From Ascarosepion bandense (Eukaryota; Mollusca; Cephalopoda; Sepiida; Sepiidae), in contig JBBBDQ010000348.1 of the NCBI GenBank assembly GCA_037127315.1, positions 186,001-250,000 on the forward strand: 64,000 bases of DNA, written 5' to 3'. A program made the translations under genes and the position numbers. How positions within the stretch are numbered: position 1 is the stretch's first letter; each line of letters starts with the position of its first letter. The notes beneath the pieces were generated by a model. That model was not told the origin of the DNA. It did no database searches and worked only from the letters and a program-made list of their open reading frames with translations. This document shows positions 1 to 12,540 of this stretch, in pieces.

Positions 1-806
1 GAAGATACAGGTCAGGCACAAACTGTACTTGCAGAATCATTAGGAGTCACAGAACAGGTTCAAAATGTATTAGGAACGATTCAGTAGCAAGGACATTGGG
101 TGCCATATGAATTGAAGCCGAGAGACATCAAATGGCATCTTGTCATGGGTGAACAGCAGCTTTTTTGCATTCTATTATGACCAGCAGTGAAAAGGGATAC
201 ACTACAATGATCTTAAATGTAGAAGGTCATGGGGTAAGCCTGGCCATGCATCAACATTGGTGACAAATATTTATGGTTAGAAGCTTCTGCTCTTCATCTG
301 GTAGATCAGCTGGGCGTAGTTTTTTATGAGGTGCTCTAACTAACTGAAACCATCACAGAAGATTGCTGTTAGCTACAGCTGATGTATTTGAGCTAAACAT
401 TGAAGAAAAAACAGCTGCTATACAAGCAGAGACACAACAAAGTGATTTTGCAATATGACAACGCTCAACCACATGTTGAAAAAGCCTACTTGGAAAGACT
501 TAAATGGGAACTCCTACTCTAACTATCTTATTCACCAGTTATTGTTCCATCTAATTATCACTTGTCCTAATCAAGGACACACAGCCTGGCTGAGCAGCAC
601 TTTCATTCTTATGCCAAAAAATGGGTCAACTCATCGCTAACCTCAAATGTTGTTTCTTCTGATGTGGAATTCAAATACTGCCAGAAAGATGGGAAAAATA
701 ATGGCTAGCAAGGGACAATACTTTCAGTGACATGTTTCTTACTAACTTTTATAAATAAAGCATTTCTTTTCATGAAAATCAGCAAGAACTTATTCAATGT
801 CCTAAT
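1..806 (+). mobile_element. mariner transposon remnant, 3' part (5' cut by window)
   Basis: Conceptual translation across several frames gives a mariner transposase from the end of the N-terminal DNA-binding region to the C-terminus. It shows a WVPYELKPRDI-like block near 100-135, a block like GKPGHASTL near 230-255, VILQYDNAQPH at 442-474 with the second catalytic Asp kept, and a degenerate form of the SPDIAPSDYHLF block near 540-570. In that last block the third catalytic Asp reads as Asn (SNYHLS). Many stops and frameshifts make it a pseudogene. The right end near 785-806 (reverse complement ctattaggacattgaataag) matches the end of the minus-strand mariner at 28320 and is followed by TA, as expected of a mariner terminus. 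The left end lies outside the window. Confidence 0.85.
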
Positions 807-3800
807 AGAAAATGCTTTAAATATTCCCCAAGGAAAGAAACAGACTGGCATTAGTGTTTTCCTTTTACACTTTCCTTTATATGTGTTGTATTTACAGACA
901 TATCTTATTTAAATTTGAATTTTAGCACACACACACACACACACACATTTGCTTTATCTGCTTTTATATTTCTCAAATATGAGTTTGTTTTTTCCATGGT
1001 GTACTCCTTGCCTACATTAACAGTGATTGAAGTTACTTCCAATAATGACTTGATCTGTTATACTTATTAGGTGACGGTGGAGATCACAGTGGAACTGATG
1101 CTTTTCTACTGGGTTCAAACTCTGACACATCATATACTTTTGTTTTTGTATGACAGACTGATGTAAAAGATATCTGCAAATTGAGAGTGATTCTCAATCT
1201 CATATGTCAAATTGATCACCACCTCATCTATTGCAGACTCAGCTTATGGAAAGCAAAACTAAGGTGGATTAGTGTGACAAAAAATACTGTCCAAACAAGT
1301 AACCTTCAAAATAAAAACACTAGAAAGTTGGAGTTCTGATTGGGTGTTTATTTTTTTATGCTTTCTATGATCACATGACATTTATTTCCAAGATCAAGAT
1401 AACTATTCATGAAAATAATGCGATTAGTTCGATGTAAACAAAAAAAAACATTCTATCTACTGTCAAAGAGAACCACATATCAAATAAACTTCTCCACTCT
1501 GTACGGAATGAATAGTGGACAAACCTTTCTAAGTCAACTCAAATTTCTATTAATGTCAATAAACTTTTTTATTAGTACTATACAGCCCTGACCACCAGCA
1601 CCAAAACCCACTAAACATTGTTGATAGCTCACCAACAGAAATTCCATCATAAATTGCTGGTCTCTTCACTTCCATAGCAAATACAGAATACAGGAGTATG
1701 AAATTAACTGCATCTAACAACAACCAATCTGACTGAAGCTAGATGAGGTGCCAACACCACAATAAATAATGGAATCAATCAAGCTCCATAGCTTCAGACA
1801 TTTAAAAACATGACAGCCTTACTCTTCATAAAAGGCTTTCTTTACAACATGAATTTAAATGTGCTACTAATGATATCTGAGTCCCAACATTTTACTGTTG
1901 AATTAGCTAAATGATTCTGCCACAGTTTCTTTCCTTGTACATCCCACTGTGGAACCCCCTTCCCTGATAATTACAATCTTTGAAATTTTAAATGCGGTAT
2001 CAATCACTATTTTGTGTCTTCTTGAAGTTAGTCATTTTTTGTCTTTTCCTCAAGCCACCCTATTCTCATTCTTCTCTTTCATTTTCATTGCTGCAATTGC
2101 CTGCGTACTAGTAGCATTTCTACCTTACTTGAGGGGAAATGATTAAAAAGTTATAGTCCCCTGTTTAGATGTTGGGATCAGTCAAAAAATCACAGAACTT
2201 GAAGGGTGGAGACATCATTACTCTTCACAAAAAAGTATCTAAAATGGATGACTCAAATTATCAGTTTATCAATTTGCTTTTAACTTCAGGCAAAATACTT
2301 TCTAAATGTGTTGCTAACTCAAATTGATGAGGTTTTCCTTTCTAGGAGTCAATACTTAGAATGGTATATTTTATATCAATCTTATTTAAAAAAAACATAT
2401 TATTTTCATAAAATATAACAAGTTATCAGTTATTTACCTATAGGAAAATGTTGATTATACTGTATTTGTCAGGGAAAAATTGAGATTGAAGCTAAATGAA
2501 AAATGAAATTAAACTACTAAAGTCAACAAGACAATCATTTCTTCAAATGCAAAATATGATTTACTCGCTTCTTAACAATTATTTTTTTATCACTGGATAT
2601 TTTTTATGACTGATGAATATCTGAAAAAAACTTGCAAATATCACAGATATCTGAAGTGCTTATGAACTAATAAATAATTAATTAATTTACTTGTGATTAA
2701 GAATAACTAATTTATCAACATACACATTTAGAATAATGTTTACTCTATGAAAAGCATTTATTATATGTATTTTAAAGCATTTTTGTCTCAGAGGTTATCA
2801 TCTTAAATTTATACATTTTTGCTTTTTTCAAATAATGTCTCAAAAGAGACAATTAACTCTTTTCTTGGCAGATTTGTAAGAAGGATAATTAAAAAAATAA
2901 ATTAAATTTAACACAATGTCATTTTTAGTAGTGGCTTGTATAGATTAGCAATATTTTCATATTCCAAACTAAATAAGTACAAATTAACCATTTTATTTTA
3001 TTAATATTTTATTCAGCAAAAATGTAACTAATTAATTTGCAAGATATTGTATTGTTAATTTGAAATTGTGTCATTTATTTAAAAAAGAACAACCAATTGT
3101 ATTTTAATTTTACCAAATAATTACTTAGACAATTAATGACAAAAATATCTTAGTGGATTCATGATTTGGCATACTTCATTGTCTATTACCATAAACTATA
3201 ATTGTACTATTACAGGAATACTTTAGGTTATCTTTATTGAATGTTAAAAGCTTTTTTAATAGGGATCATTATATTAGTGTTGAAATAAAAATGACTAGGA
3301 AAATCACATTATAAAAGTTTTATGAATCTGATTCAGTATACCTAAAAATGTTAAATGCAATCCTGTAATGTAGTTTAGCTGTGCTAATTTTTTACCCTGT
3401 ATTTTCTGTTAAAATAATATGAAACCATCAATTATTTTAATGTAAATCTTAACTCTATACTAGTTTTATTTATTGAATATTTAAGAATAATATCATGAAT
3501 TATCTCTTTGACAAGTTAAAGTAACTAATAAAAACATAATGGTTGAAAGAAAGAAAAAATAAATAGTTTAAGATAAGCAAGATACTAATTATCAGTGTCA
3601 ATTAGCTGAATCTGTTCAGTGTATAAACACTATGAAAACAGACAAAACTATCAAACAGACTATTCTAAAGCTGACTTCAGTGAAAACATACAGGTTTTTT
3701 GTCATGTCTAATGTGCACTAATATTCAACTCAGATCATTCCAACATCAGCTGAAGACTAAAATGTGAAAAGATTTTACACTATAAAAAATGGATACTTGT

Positions 3801-5560
3801 ATGTATATATATATATATATGTATATATATCCATGTACACTTATGCATATCAATGTATAGAGTAATACAGAGTATTTCAATAAGAATCATTAATTTATAA
3901 CAAATGAAATGTCTACCAGATAAGCCTATAATTTTATTATAAAATAAATTCATATACAATTTTTGATTAAGTTAATAATTACACACCAAAATAAAATCTT
4001 CTTTGTCTTACTTAATCTATATTTACATGCATTAACTCTGTACTCTATCATAAGATCCTGCGTGAATGTGTGCATATATATATACACACAAAGTTAGCAA
4101 AATGCACATGTCTACATAGTTATATACATAATATATAAGATACATAAAAAGACAAACACATTTTAAACCTGGAAAAGCAATACTTTATTGTTCGTATATA
4201 TGTGTATATATTTACACACATATATATAAACTGCCCATGAATACAGTCATAATTTAATAGAACATGTACATAACACAAAATATTTAAACTGACTTGTGAC
4301 AAATGACAAAATCAATAATATCAACATGAAAAAGACAATGACATGCACAGGTCTCATCAATCAATTAACATATCAATCCATTTTAACAAAGCCTAAGGGA
4401 TTGTAGCTCACCTGGCTACTGAATAGCACAATTTACAATCAAATTCATCCCCAGGATATATCGTACTCAAGCAGGTCAATATTTACATCAGGAAGGAAAA
4501 TAACAAAATAACTAAAGTTTTGTTGGAACCAACCAAAGAAACAGGAAAATACTAAACAATGAACCACATAAAATATACTAACAGAAAACATTTTTTCTGA
4601 CAAAAAAAAATGTACAAAATTTAATATTAACTATTATCTTTTTTATATTCAAATCATTTAGGTCACTTAAGAAAAACGTTTTTTATTTTTCACTGTTTTC
4701 ATAATTTTTAAAGTAAACATGAAAATATTTATGATAAAAAGGTTCATTGATGAAATATATTGAAGTTTGTTTCTGAAAAATGTCATAGCCAAAAGAAAAT
4801 ATTTACTTTTGCTAAATTTTACATTACTCTTCTTCAAAAGTTTATATTTTTAATTGGGCTTTTAAAAATTAAAATTTGTTTTACCCCCAAACTATCCATT
4901 AAAGATTTAAAATTACATTAATAATAAAAATTGCATATATCCAAATTGAATTTTGTACTTTATAAGTAGATTTACTTTAACTAAATAGTTTTTCACAGAA
5001 ATGAATATGTATTTAGGATGTATTAACTTAGTGACAAGTTGTTAGTAAGCTTAAAGGTAAGCAATGAGAGCAAAAAAAATGCGATGAAAGCTACTTTTAT
5101 TGATGTAACATTATGCAAAACTTTATTCTTCATTGACCATCAAAATTAAACAATAGAAATGTTATTCATTAGTAAATGTTTATATGTGATCCTAAAAATC
5201 AGAATTCTTTAAATCCAATCAACTTTTATATGTATCAAGGTTCATGATGTCAAAATATATGTTTAATCCATAAACTTCTTCTTTGAATGTTAATAAAACA
5301 AAAATAATCAAAGGATTACATCCCAATTTACTTAGAGTTAATCTTCTGGAACTGTGCAAACAGAAATGTTATCAGAAAATATACTTTTAAACTTTTAAAG
5401 TGTTCTATTCTGACACTGAACCAAGTTTGTAATGTAAATGTAAATAGTAGAAATAGTTTATATTGTAAAACATTGTTATATTTCTGCACTAATAAATGTT
5501 TATTATAACCTTAATGAATATAGCTACAAAAGTTGATCATGTTCTAATAAACTTTCAAAG
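807..5560. other. AT-rich non-coding stretch, nothing recognised
   Basis: This is probably intron of the Shal gene or intergenic DNA. Open frames are short (up to about 65 codons), overlap no known domain and have low-complexity translations. An (AC)n tract lies at 926-947 and short (TA)n tracts lie near 3805-3830, 4075-4090 and 4195-4228. I saw no exon with flanking splice sites. Confidence 0.5.
926..947. repeat. (AC)n microsatellite
   Basis: Eleven CA dinucleotides in an uninterrupted run, just downstream of the mariner remnant. Confidence 0.95.
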
Positions 5561-5627
5561 ATTATATATATGCTGATTGAGCATTATGGAGAAATGGTGG
5601 ATTTTGACAACAGTAGCTACTCACCTC

Positions 5628-5862
5628 TATTTATGCATTGTTCATTCAGTCATGAATTTGAACACTCTTGGCTACTGGAGTGTGTTTACATCATGCATAT
5701 AACACACTAAAATCAGTTTTCCTTCACTGAACACCCATAGCTTAGTGGTAGAATTACCGACTGATATCAATTTGGTCAGGTTTCAATTCTAGCTAGAAGC
5801 AATTGTATATCTAACCATACTGATGAGCTGTGATACAGCAAAACAAGACTGTGGATTACTGT
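5628..5862 (+). mobile_element. tRNA-derived SINE, family A, copy 1
   Basis: The core resembles a tRNA gene. A Pol III A-box-like tagcttagtgg lies at 5738-5748 and a B-box-like ggtttcaattc at 5779-5789. The core is followed by a body ending gatgagctgtgatacagcaa. The copy aligns along its length with 15139-15365 and, in the 3' half, with the reverse complement of 7183-7292. Homology with the 15.15-kb copy extends about 100 bp upstream of the A box (shared cattcagt.atgaatttgaa), so the repeated unit is longer than a simple tRNA-headed SINE. It ends in a (TA)n tract. The family name is unknown to me; the tRNA origin rests on box sequence and spacing. Confidence 0.7.
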
Positions 5863-5869
5863 CTGTGGA

Positions 5870-5903
5870 TATATATATATACTGTCTGTGGATTACTGTC
5901 TGT

Positions 5904-5943
<40 letters not shown>
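5870..5943. repeat. (TA)n microsatellite with duplicated 24-bp lead
   Basis: Two (TA)n tracts (about 5870-5881 and 5905-5943) are separated by a repeat of the preceding actgtctgtggat-type sequence. Slippage has apparently duplicated both the SINE 3' end and the start of the array. Confidence 0.9.
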
Positions 5944-5947
<4 letters not shown>

Positions 5948-7157
5948 CCATAGACCATCCTGTTTATATATATACTAATATTTTTGAGACACACATTTTC
6001 AAAGAAAATATACATTTTTAGATTTTTAACTTTGATGTGTTTTTAATATATTAAAAATATGAAACTTAAACACCTTAATATTAGTTAAAAAATTTTCATT
6101 AATTTTTTATCAAGATTATTATTTAGATATTTCAATTTGTAATGAATTTTCAAGGTCTCGGTTTGAAGTCTACTTCAATGTGTGACATAATATGTGAAGT
6201 ATTTAATTTAAGAAATTAACCTATTATATGTTAAAAGCATAGTTCCACAGAGGAAATTATATATTAACTTTTTTTTTCTTTATTTTTATGCAGCTTGTTA
6301 ATTTCAACATCAGGGGAATTGTTATAGATCCACTTAAAGCAAACCGCTAACATTATTTGCACTTCAAAGATTGGTATGAATATATTAATTTGAAAATGCT
6401 TTCTTTATATCAGTTGATTGATGTCATTGTTTAAAGGAGTCAAATAAAAATATAGTCATTAAGTTAAGCTGGCTTGCTTGAGAATTGTTGACAGCTAAAT
6501 TAATCAGTGGAATTTGTTCTTGGTTAAAGCCATAGCACTTAAGCAATTTGTAATATATATATTCCTGTCATTTTAGTTACTGAAGATGATTATTTTAGAA
6601 TTACTGCTGACACTCAGTCAATATGACAAATCTTTACACACTTTAGCAAAAAGTATCTCTTGTAATTAACTACATATCAAATGAAGATTCAGTTATCTTG
6701 AAGGACACCAGCCTAGAGAAATGTCAATCATATTAAGCAATATTAGGTGGTAATAATTTCCACTCTAATGAATAATGTTTTTTGCACTATTACTTTTGAT
6801 CTTAGTCTGAACAGAACTACCATTCTAGCCTTTAATATATAATGCAGCAGTAATCCTTTCAATCATAGCAATAAAACATTAAGTACAATATTATTTACTA
6901 GTTTTGTAGAAATTGCTACTTTTTATAATGTTGCTGCAAATGATCAAATAACTTGGAATTTAAATAAAATTTTCAGTATTATACATTCCCGGTATCAAGT
7001 TAAATATGTAGCTCTTAATTTAAGGTTACTAGTATTGAGATATGTTCATATACATAAAATAATTTTTTTTTAACTCTTAGGACTTGCATTTCAGGAGACA
7101 TTTATATATTAAGTATTTTATGATCAGTTATTTCACTTATGTTAGTAATAAGTACCA

Positions 7158-7181
7158 CATATATATATATATATATATATA
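7158..7181. repeat. (TA)n microsatellite, 3' side of SINE copy 3
   Basis: Pure AT dinucleotide run directly abutting the 3' end of the minus-strand SINE. Confidence 0.95.
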
Positions 7182-7182
7182 G

Positions 7183-7292
7183 ATCTGTTTCGCCGTATCA
7201 CAGCTCATCAGTTTTTTTTTTGCTTTTTTACCCAGGATTGAAACCCGACCGAAATGGTGTCAGTCGGCGACTCTACCCCTGGGCTATGGGTG
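7183..7292 (-). mobile_element. tRNA-derived SINE, family A, copy 3 (best-preserved tRNA head)
   Basis: Read on the minus strand, this copy has the A-box-like tagcccagggg (7276-7286) and the B-box-like ggtttcaatcc (7235-7245), separated by about 30 bp. It ends gatgagctgtgatacggcga, matching the copies at 5.6 and 15.15 kb. Its CpG content and closer fit to Pol III consensus suggest it is younger than those copies. It lacks their 5' extension and sits between two (TA)n tracts. Confidence 0.75.
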
Positions 7293-7293
<1 letters not shown>

Positions 7294-7337
<44 letters not shown>

Positions 7338-7364
7338 TAGATAGATAGATATATAGATAGATAG
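7294..7364. repeat. (TA)n followed by (GATA)n microsatellite
   Basis: A (TA)n run to about 7335 passes into GATA repeats that continue to 7364. The GATA repeats resume at 7698 after the inserted LTR. Confidence 0.95.
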
Positions 7365-7697
7365 TGTTAGGGCGCCGCTCCTATTTGACTATAAATGGAC
7401 TGTTCCCATTACTATATATAGCAATGGTGGATTCTCTACAAGAGAGTCGTAGAGTGTCACTTGAGAGTCTCTAATGAGTTACTGAAGAGTCAGTGTGAGT
7501 CAGTGAAGAGTTAGTCACACTTCCAGTGGCGTACCGGAAGTAATCACGTATACACACGTCTTACGACGGATTGGACTCTGTTATCTTTTCTATTGTAAAT
7601 ATTACTAATCACTTCTGTACATACTGTCTTTCCACGGAATACAACTTATATTCTGATTCTGTTGTTTAGTTATTCATTTATACTTAATGACATAACA
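7365..7697. mobile_element. Probable solo LTR (333 bp) inside a GATA microsatellite
   Basis: The segment begins TGTTAGGGCGCC and ends CATAACA, giving the canonical 5'-TG...CA-3' LTR ends with the inverted pentamers TGTTA/TAACA. GATA repeats flank both sides, and the last five bases before it and first five after it are both gatag, which fits a 5-bp target duplication. The repeat itself makes that non-diagnostic. It is clearly richer in G+C and CpG than its surroundings, with a TATA-like ctataaatgg at 7389-7398. No internal retroelement coding follows, so recombination between LTRs is the simplest explanation. Orientation is tentatively plus, from the TATA-like site. A Gypsy-type origin is a guess. 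Confidence 0.6.
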
Positions 7698-7733
7698 GAT
7701 AGATAGATAGATAGATAGATAGACAGATAGATA
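7698..7733. repeat. (GATA)n microsatellite, right half
   Basis: GATA repeats with one GACA interruption. They continue the tract at 7336-7364 if the intervening LTR is removed. Confidence 0.95.
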
Positions 7734-7739
7734 TTGTTA

Positions 7740-10700
7740 AATTTTGTTCATTGCTTGCTATATGAAAGATGTAAATGTCAAGTTAGGATGGCCTCTAAAT
7801 TTTGTGAAAGCTATGATTTAAAAAATACAAAAATGCTAAGATTATTATTCTCATGATATTTTAATTGTATAGATAAATTTTATGAAATCTTTTATGTATT
7901 TTTAACTTACAAAGAAATTAAATTCTAAATCTTAAGATTAAAAGAAATTATCTGGTGAAAATAGGAAATGCTACCTGTTTTTATGATTGGTTGAACATTT
8001 GAAGTAATAATTAATGTTTATGAGAAGCAGGCTCAGTGCTATTAAAGAATTCTTGGTAGCATTGAATTTTACTTTCAGTAAATAACTTCACTGCCTATCT
8101 TTGACACTAAAACACTATTTAAATTAATTTTTATTTAAAAAAAGCTAAAAAGAAATGTATCTTACAATTTGAGAATTCAACTGAGAAGAATTTCAGTCAA
8201 GTAAAATTCATATATTTTTAAACAAAACAAGTTTTCTGCAGCACAGAAACAAGAAATGATATTTATTTTTACAAAAAGCTGAAAATGAGGAAGAGAAGTA
8301 AGAAAAGTGGGAAGAAAACAGTAAGAAATTTGAAATACATAGGATTCTGTGAAACAGAAGAAAACACTGAAGTTAGATACAGAAATATTAGATTTTCGTT
8401 CCTTAAGTCAAAACAAGGTTAATTCTAGAGATAGCTGAGCAGAGCTTCTAAGATCTAGTATTAAAGAAATAAAGAAAGAATAAAGAAAGAATATTTAGCA
8501 TATAGAAGTAATAGAAATTTTCAGATTCTTAGCTTGTCATTTAAGTTTAAAGATAAAAGGTAAGTAAATCTATCGTTATCATCCTCATCATCCTCCTCAT
8601 CATCAATGAAATAAATACTGTTATTATCACACTGTAATGACGCTGTTGGGGAACATGCTGCTGACTCAATATTTGGAGTCATGTCTGACTTGTAATTTTT
8701 CCATATAACAATGAATCAATGAATTTAACATTTTTTTGTCTAATTAAATACACATTAGATTGTTTTATCTTTTTGATTCAGAAAATATACCTTATGATTT
8801 CAAGGGAAAGAAGAAATAATTTCCAGTTTTGTTTGTTTCTTTTTTTTAAGATAATATGTTTTATTTAGCAACCAGAAAGGTTATTACATGGGATAGATTC
8901 AAACCATGTTGAATCAATCTCATTTGTTTATTTTAATTAACTTACTTCACTATTGGCTCTAATAAAATTTGTGAAAATTAGTCATTGTACAACACTCTAG
9001 CTCACTCTCTCTCTCTCTCATATTGTTCTGGCTTTGATTAATTTTAACCAAAGCCATTAGAAGAAAATAAAAAATAAAATGAATTAACATTGTATAGAAA
9101 CTGGACAAGAGAAAATTGTGTTAGTAAATATCAGGGCAAATGGAAAAATACCCAACATAAGTTTGGTTTTACATAAACATTTCCAATGATCTTTCAAAAG
9201 GGTAAACATATCAAAAACAGAGCTGAAGTCAAATGATGCTTTAATTTAGAAGAGAGCAAATAGACATGTGAAATGACCAGAAATGGTGGTATTGACTAAA
9301 AAGATATGTTCAATGAACTAAGAAGCTGTTTCATTCTCAGCCATAGAACAAAGGGATGTCAGAAAACCTCAAGAATTCTACTTCCCAAACATGATTGAGA
9401 GGGAAATGGACGTGTAGTAGGTAAATTTTTAGGTAAGAAATAGTGCTACATAAGGTGAAAATCTGAAAACAGATATTTAGCAATCAGTATAAAGTACATA
9501 GAAAAATAATCTGAAATAAACATCAAGATAAATTTCTACAAAGCCACCAAGAAAACAATTATAAAACAAAAATAGCATCAAATGTTGGGAAGCTGTGGTT
9601 CATATATTGTTTATGGTAGGAAGATACATCTAAGTGTAAAGAAAATATATGATACTCATTAACTTTAATATGAAGATGAAAATGGTATATTAGTAAAAAA
9701 AATGTCATGATTAATTCAAAACTTGCAGTTTCTTACATAGATTAAAATGCTATTAATTTACTTATTTCTAATGTATGAAAAATGTATTATGCATACACTT
9801 GGTGCTGATAACCATTTCGAATATTTCATATTGCATGAATGTTTGCGTTTTTTGTAATGATAATACAAGAATGGTATGATGATGATGAGGAGGAGTAGGT
9901 GGAGAATGATGATGAAAAAGATGATGATGAGGAGGAGGAAGAAGGGGAGAATGAAAGAAGTAATGACAGTGATGGTAAGGATAGTAATTGGAATAGAGTT
10001 AAACCTCTTAAATTTTAGTAATGTCACTTCAAAGCAAATTAATGTCAACCTATATTTTTCTAGCCTGAGTCAACAATTAAAGCAAGATAATCCTTGTGAA
10101 CATAATGCTTGAAAATTTATCTGATTTTATTTTTATTTAAATTATCTACTTTTCTTCTTTAGTTATTTTCAAAATAATTTTGACTAAGAAAGCATTAAGT
10201 AAGCTTCTTCCTGCAATTACCATCAGAAAGTGCAGAGAAGTGGGATTGCTCCATAGAGACTGATTTGAGAATTTATGATCAAGTTATTGGAATTAAAAAT
10301 GTGCCTTTCATATCTATATATGATGTGATTTTTTATAAATACAAAATGATCTTAGATTTAATTTGAAAGTAGAAGTTAATATATTAAAATGATGTTTAAT
10401 GTGATGTTACAAAAAAAATTATCTATGGAGTATTGAACCTTACCTTTTTTTCAAATTAAGATCTACACAGTTTCACTTTTCTTTTACAAATGCATCATTT
10501 GAACAGTACTGTTGTTAAATATTTTTCAATTAATCTTATTTGATGCAAACATAAGGTAATATATTGTATCTAATCTATATTCACTATTTGGTAAAGTTAG
10601 TTTCTTTAAGCTTTAATTTCATCTCACTATCAACAGGGTCATGAAGGTTAGAAATAAATTTGATAATTATTTGTAGTTCTTATTTTTATTTCATGTCTAT

Positions 10701-12100
10701 AAGTCTGATATAGTTGTATTCCAAAGAAATGGTGTTCTTTATAGATAAAAATTGATATACTGTATGGAACTATAAGTATGCAATTGTAAACATTTTAACA
10801 TGATTAAAGTTTGGAAATGAGAAAAGAGAAATGCAAAAGCTAATACCATCAAATTTTATATTAATCTTTTTTTATTTATTTACATTAAATGACATTTCAG
10901 ATTATCAGGTTGAATAATAAAAAAGAAAATATTTGAAAAAAAAGAAAACTGATTGCAGAGAAAATAATCTGTGTAAAAACAGAATGAGGGGAACATATTT
11001 GAAGGGATATCTACAGAGAATAAAAGATGAACATAATCAAGTGATACTGTAATTTCCATATAGACACCTCATTAGTGGAAAATACAAATTAACAAGATTT
11101 AGTTTAGATACATGGATTAATAAAAGAATTCAATTCTAAGGGTAGAAAAATGTACAGGTTGGATGAAGGTAATTAGAAAATAGAAAACTGAAGGAATATG
11201 ATGAGATACTGAAAAGTTCTTAACCTGATCTAATTCCAAAAATCTGACTAAATTACCAAACATCAAATTTTCTGGAAGGCCTTCTTGGTCAGGCTAAGAA
11301 CTTTGTATTTGTGGTTATTCTATATACAGTATTTGTTTTAACTGGTTTTTTTAAAAAATGTATTGAAAAGAAAAAACCCAAGGCAGGCAGTGAGTACAGC
11401 TTCTATATGGGATTAGTTGTCATGAAAGTTTCATTGGGATACCATGTTGATGATTCTGTGATAAATTACTTACAAGTGATATATGAATATAAGATTGTAT
11501 GTGCTATCAGACAAAATGTCCCAAGGAATTCAGAGATTATGTTAATGGCTTCTAAAACGGCTGTCAGCTGGTGAAAATGCAAACAGTACCGATCAGATGC
11601 CCTGTAGCTACAATACCCCATGCGTTCCAACCAAGCAGTCTGTCACTGTCAAAGCAAAAACCTCTCTCAGTGTTTACCTTTACTGAGTAAAAATTCTTTC
11701 AACTACCCTGATATTATCAATAAAATTGAGTTAAGTTCTAAATAGCATAATCTAGAAGAAACTTTTAATTGAAAAAATATCTGTATTGAAACTTTGGAAG
11801 CCCTTTCCTATTTATTTATCATAATAAATCAGATGTTGAAATTTATTTTTATGCTTGTATTTTAAAAAAAATGTTCTACTCTTTTTATACATGTTAAATT
11901 AAAAGAAAACATTGTGATATTTTCTAAATTATTAATTCATTAGATTTATTTCTTTTGGGATTAATTTTTTGAATAATTTTAAAGGATATTTTATGATAAT
12001 TTATTTTCACTTAATCATATCATGCTGTTATCTGCCAAGCAGTTTAATGTTCATTTACTACTATTAGAAATTAAACCATTTTTTAAAGTAATAAATAGTT
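7740..12100. other. AT-rich non-coding stretch, nothing recognised
   Basis: No domain, splice-flanked exon or transposon was recognised. A pyrimidine-rich TCATCC-type run (about 8577-8606) and a purine-rich GATGATGAGGAG run (about 9875-9962) are complementary low-complexity tracts. The latter makes Met/Arg-rich or hydrophobic translations that are not genes. A (CT)n run lies at about 9002-9020. Confidence 0.5.
9875..9962. repeat. (GAT/GAG)n trinucleotide low-complexity tract
   Basis: Imperfect GATGATGAGGAGGAG-type repeat. Open frames across it on both strands come from the triplet periodicity and have no other support. Confidence 0.85.
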
Positions 12101-12126
12101 TTTATATATATATATATTATTCTAAA

Positions 12127-12180
12127 TCTATCGCATAACTCAGAGTTTCATGCACTATACAATCATCAGGGGAATATTAT
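12127..12180 (+). repeat. Short dispersed repeat, also at 23850-23910 inverted
   Basis: A stretch containing actcagagtttcatgc and caatcatcagg resembles the reverse complement of 23850-23910 (actcagagtttgattattg, cagtcatcagg). Both lie next to (TA)n tracts. It probably belongs to an ancient repeat family that I cannot name. Confidence 0.4.
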
Positions 12181-12501
12181 GAACTGACCATTTTGGGATT
12201 TTAATTTTTGCGGTCTCACAATGTTAGACTAGTTATAAATTATAATACTGGAATAAAATTATTTTAATTATATAATTTAATTAAAACTTAAACTTGAAAT
12301 TAAATGTAAAAGTGCAAAAGTTGAATTAATAGGGAGAATATTTTTTTAGGGCAGAAAGTATAAGATTTGCTTATATGTATCAAGGGAGATTACTTGTTTT
12401 AGCTTAGGGGAAAAATTAATGATAATAGTGACCATAAAAAGATATATATATAGAAAAATCTATATTAATCTAGATCAGTATATTTGAGCAGATATTTATG
12501 T

Positions 12502-12503
<2 letters not shown>

Positions 12504-12538
<35 letters not shown>
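12504..12538. repeat. (TA)n microsatellite
   Basis: Pure AT dinucleotide run of about 35 bp. Confidence 0.95.

Positions 12539-12539
<1 letters not shown>

Positions 12540-12540
<1 letters not shown>

Noticed and set aside
9758..10112. Overlapping open frames on both strands with Met/Arg-rich and Leu/Ile-rich proteins
   Set aside because: They translate a GAT/GAG trinucleotide tract and have no independent support.
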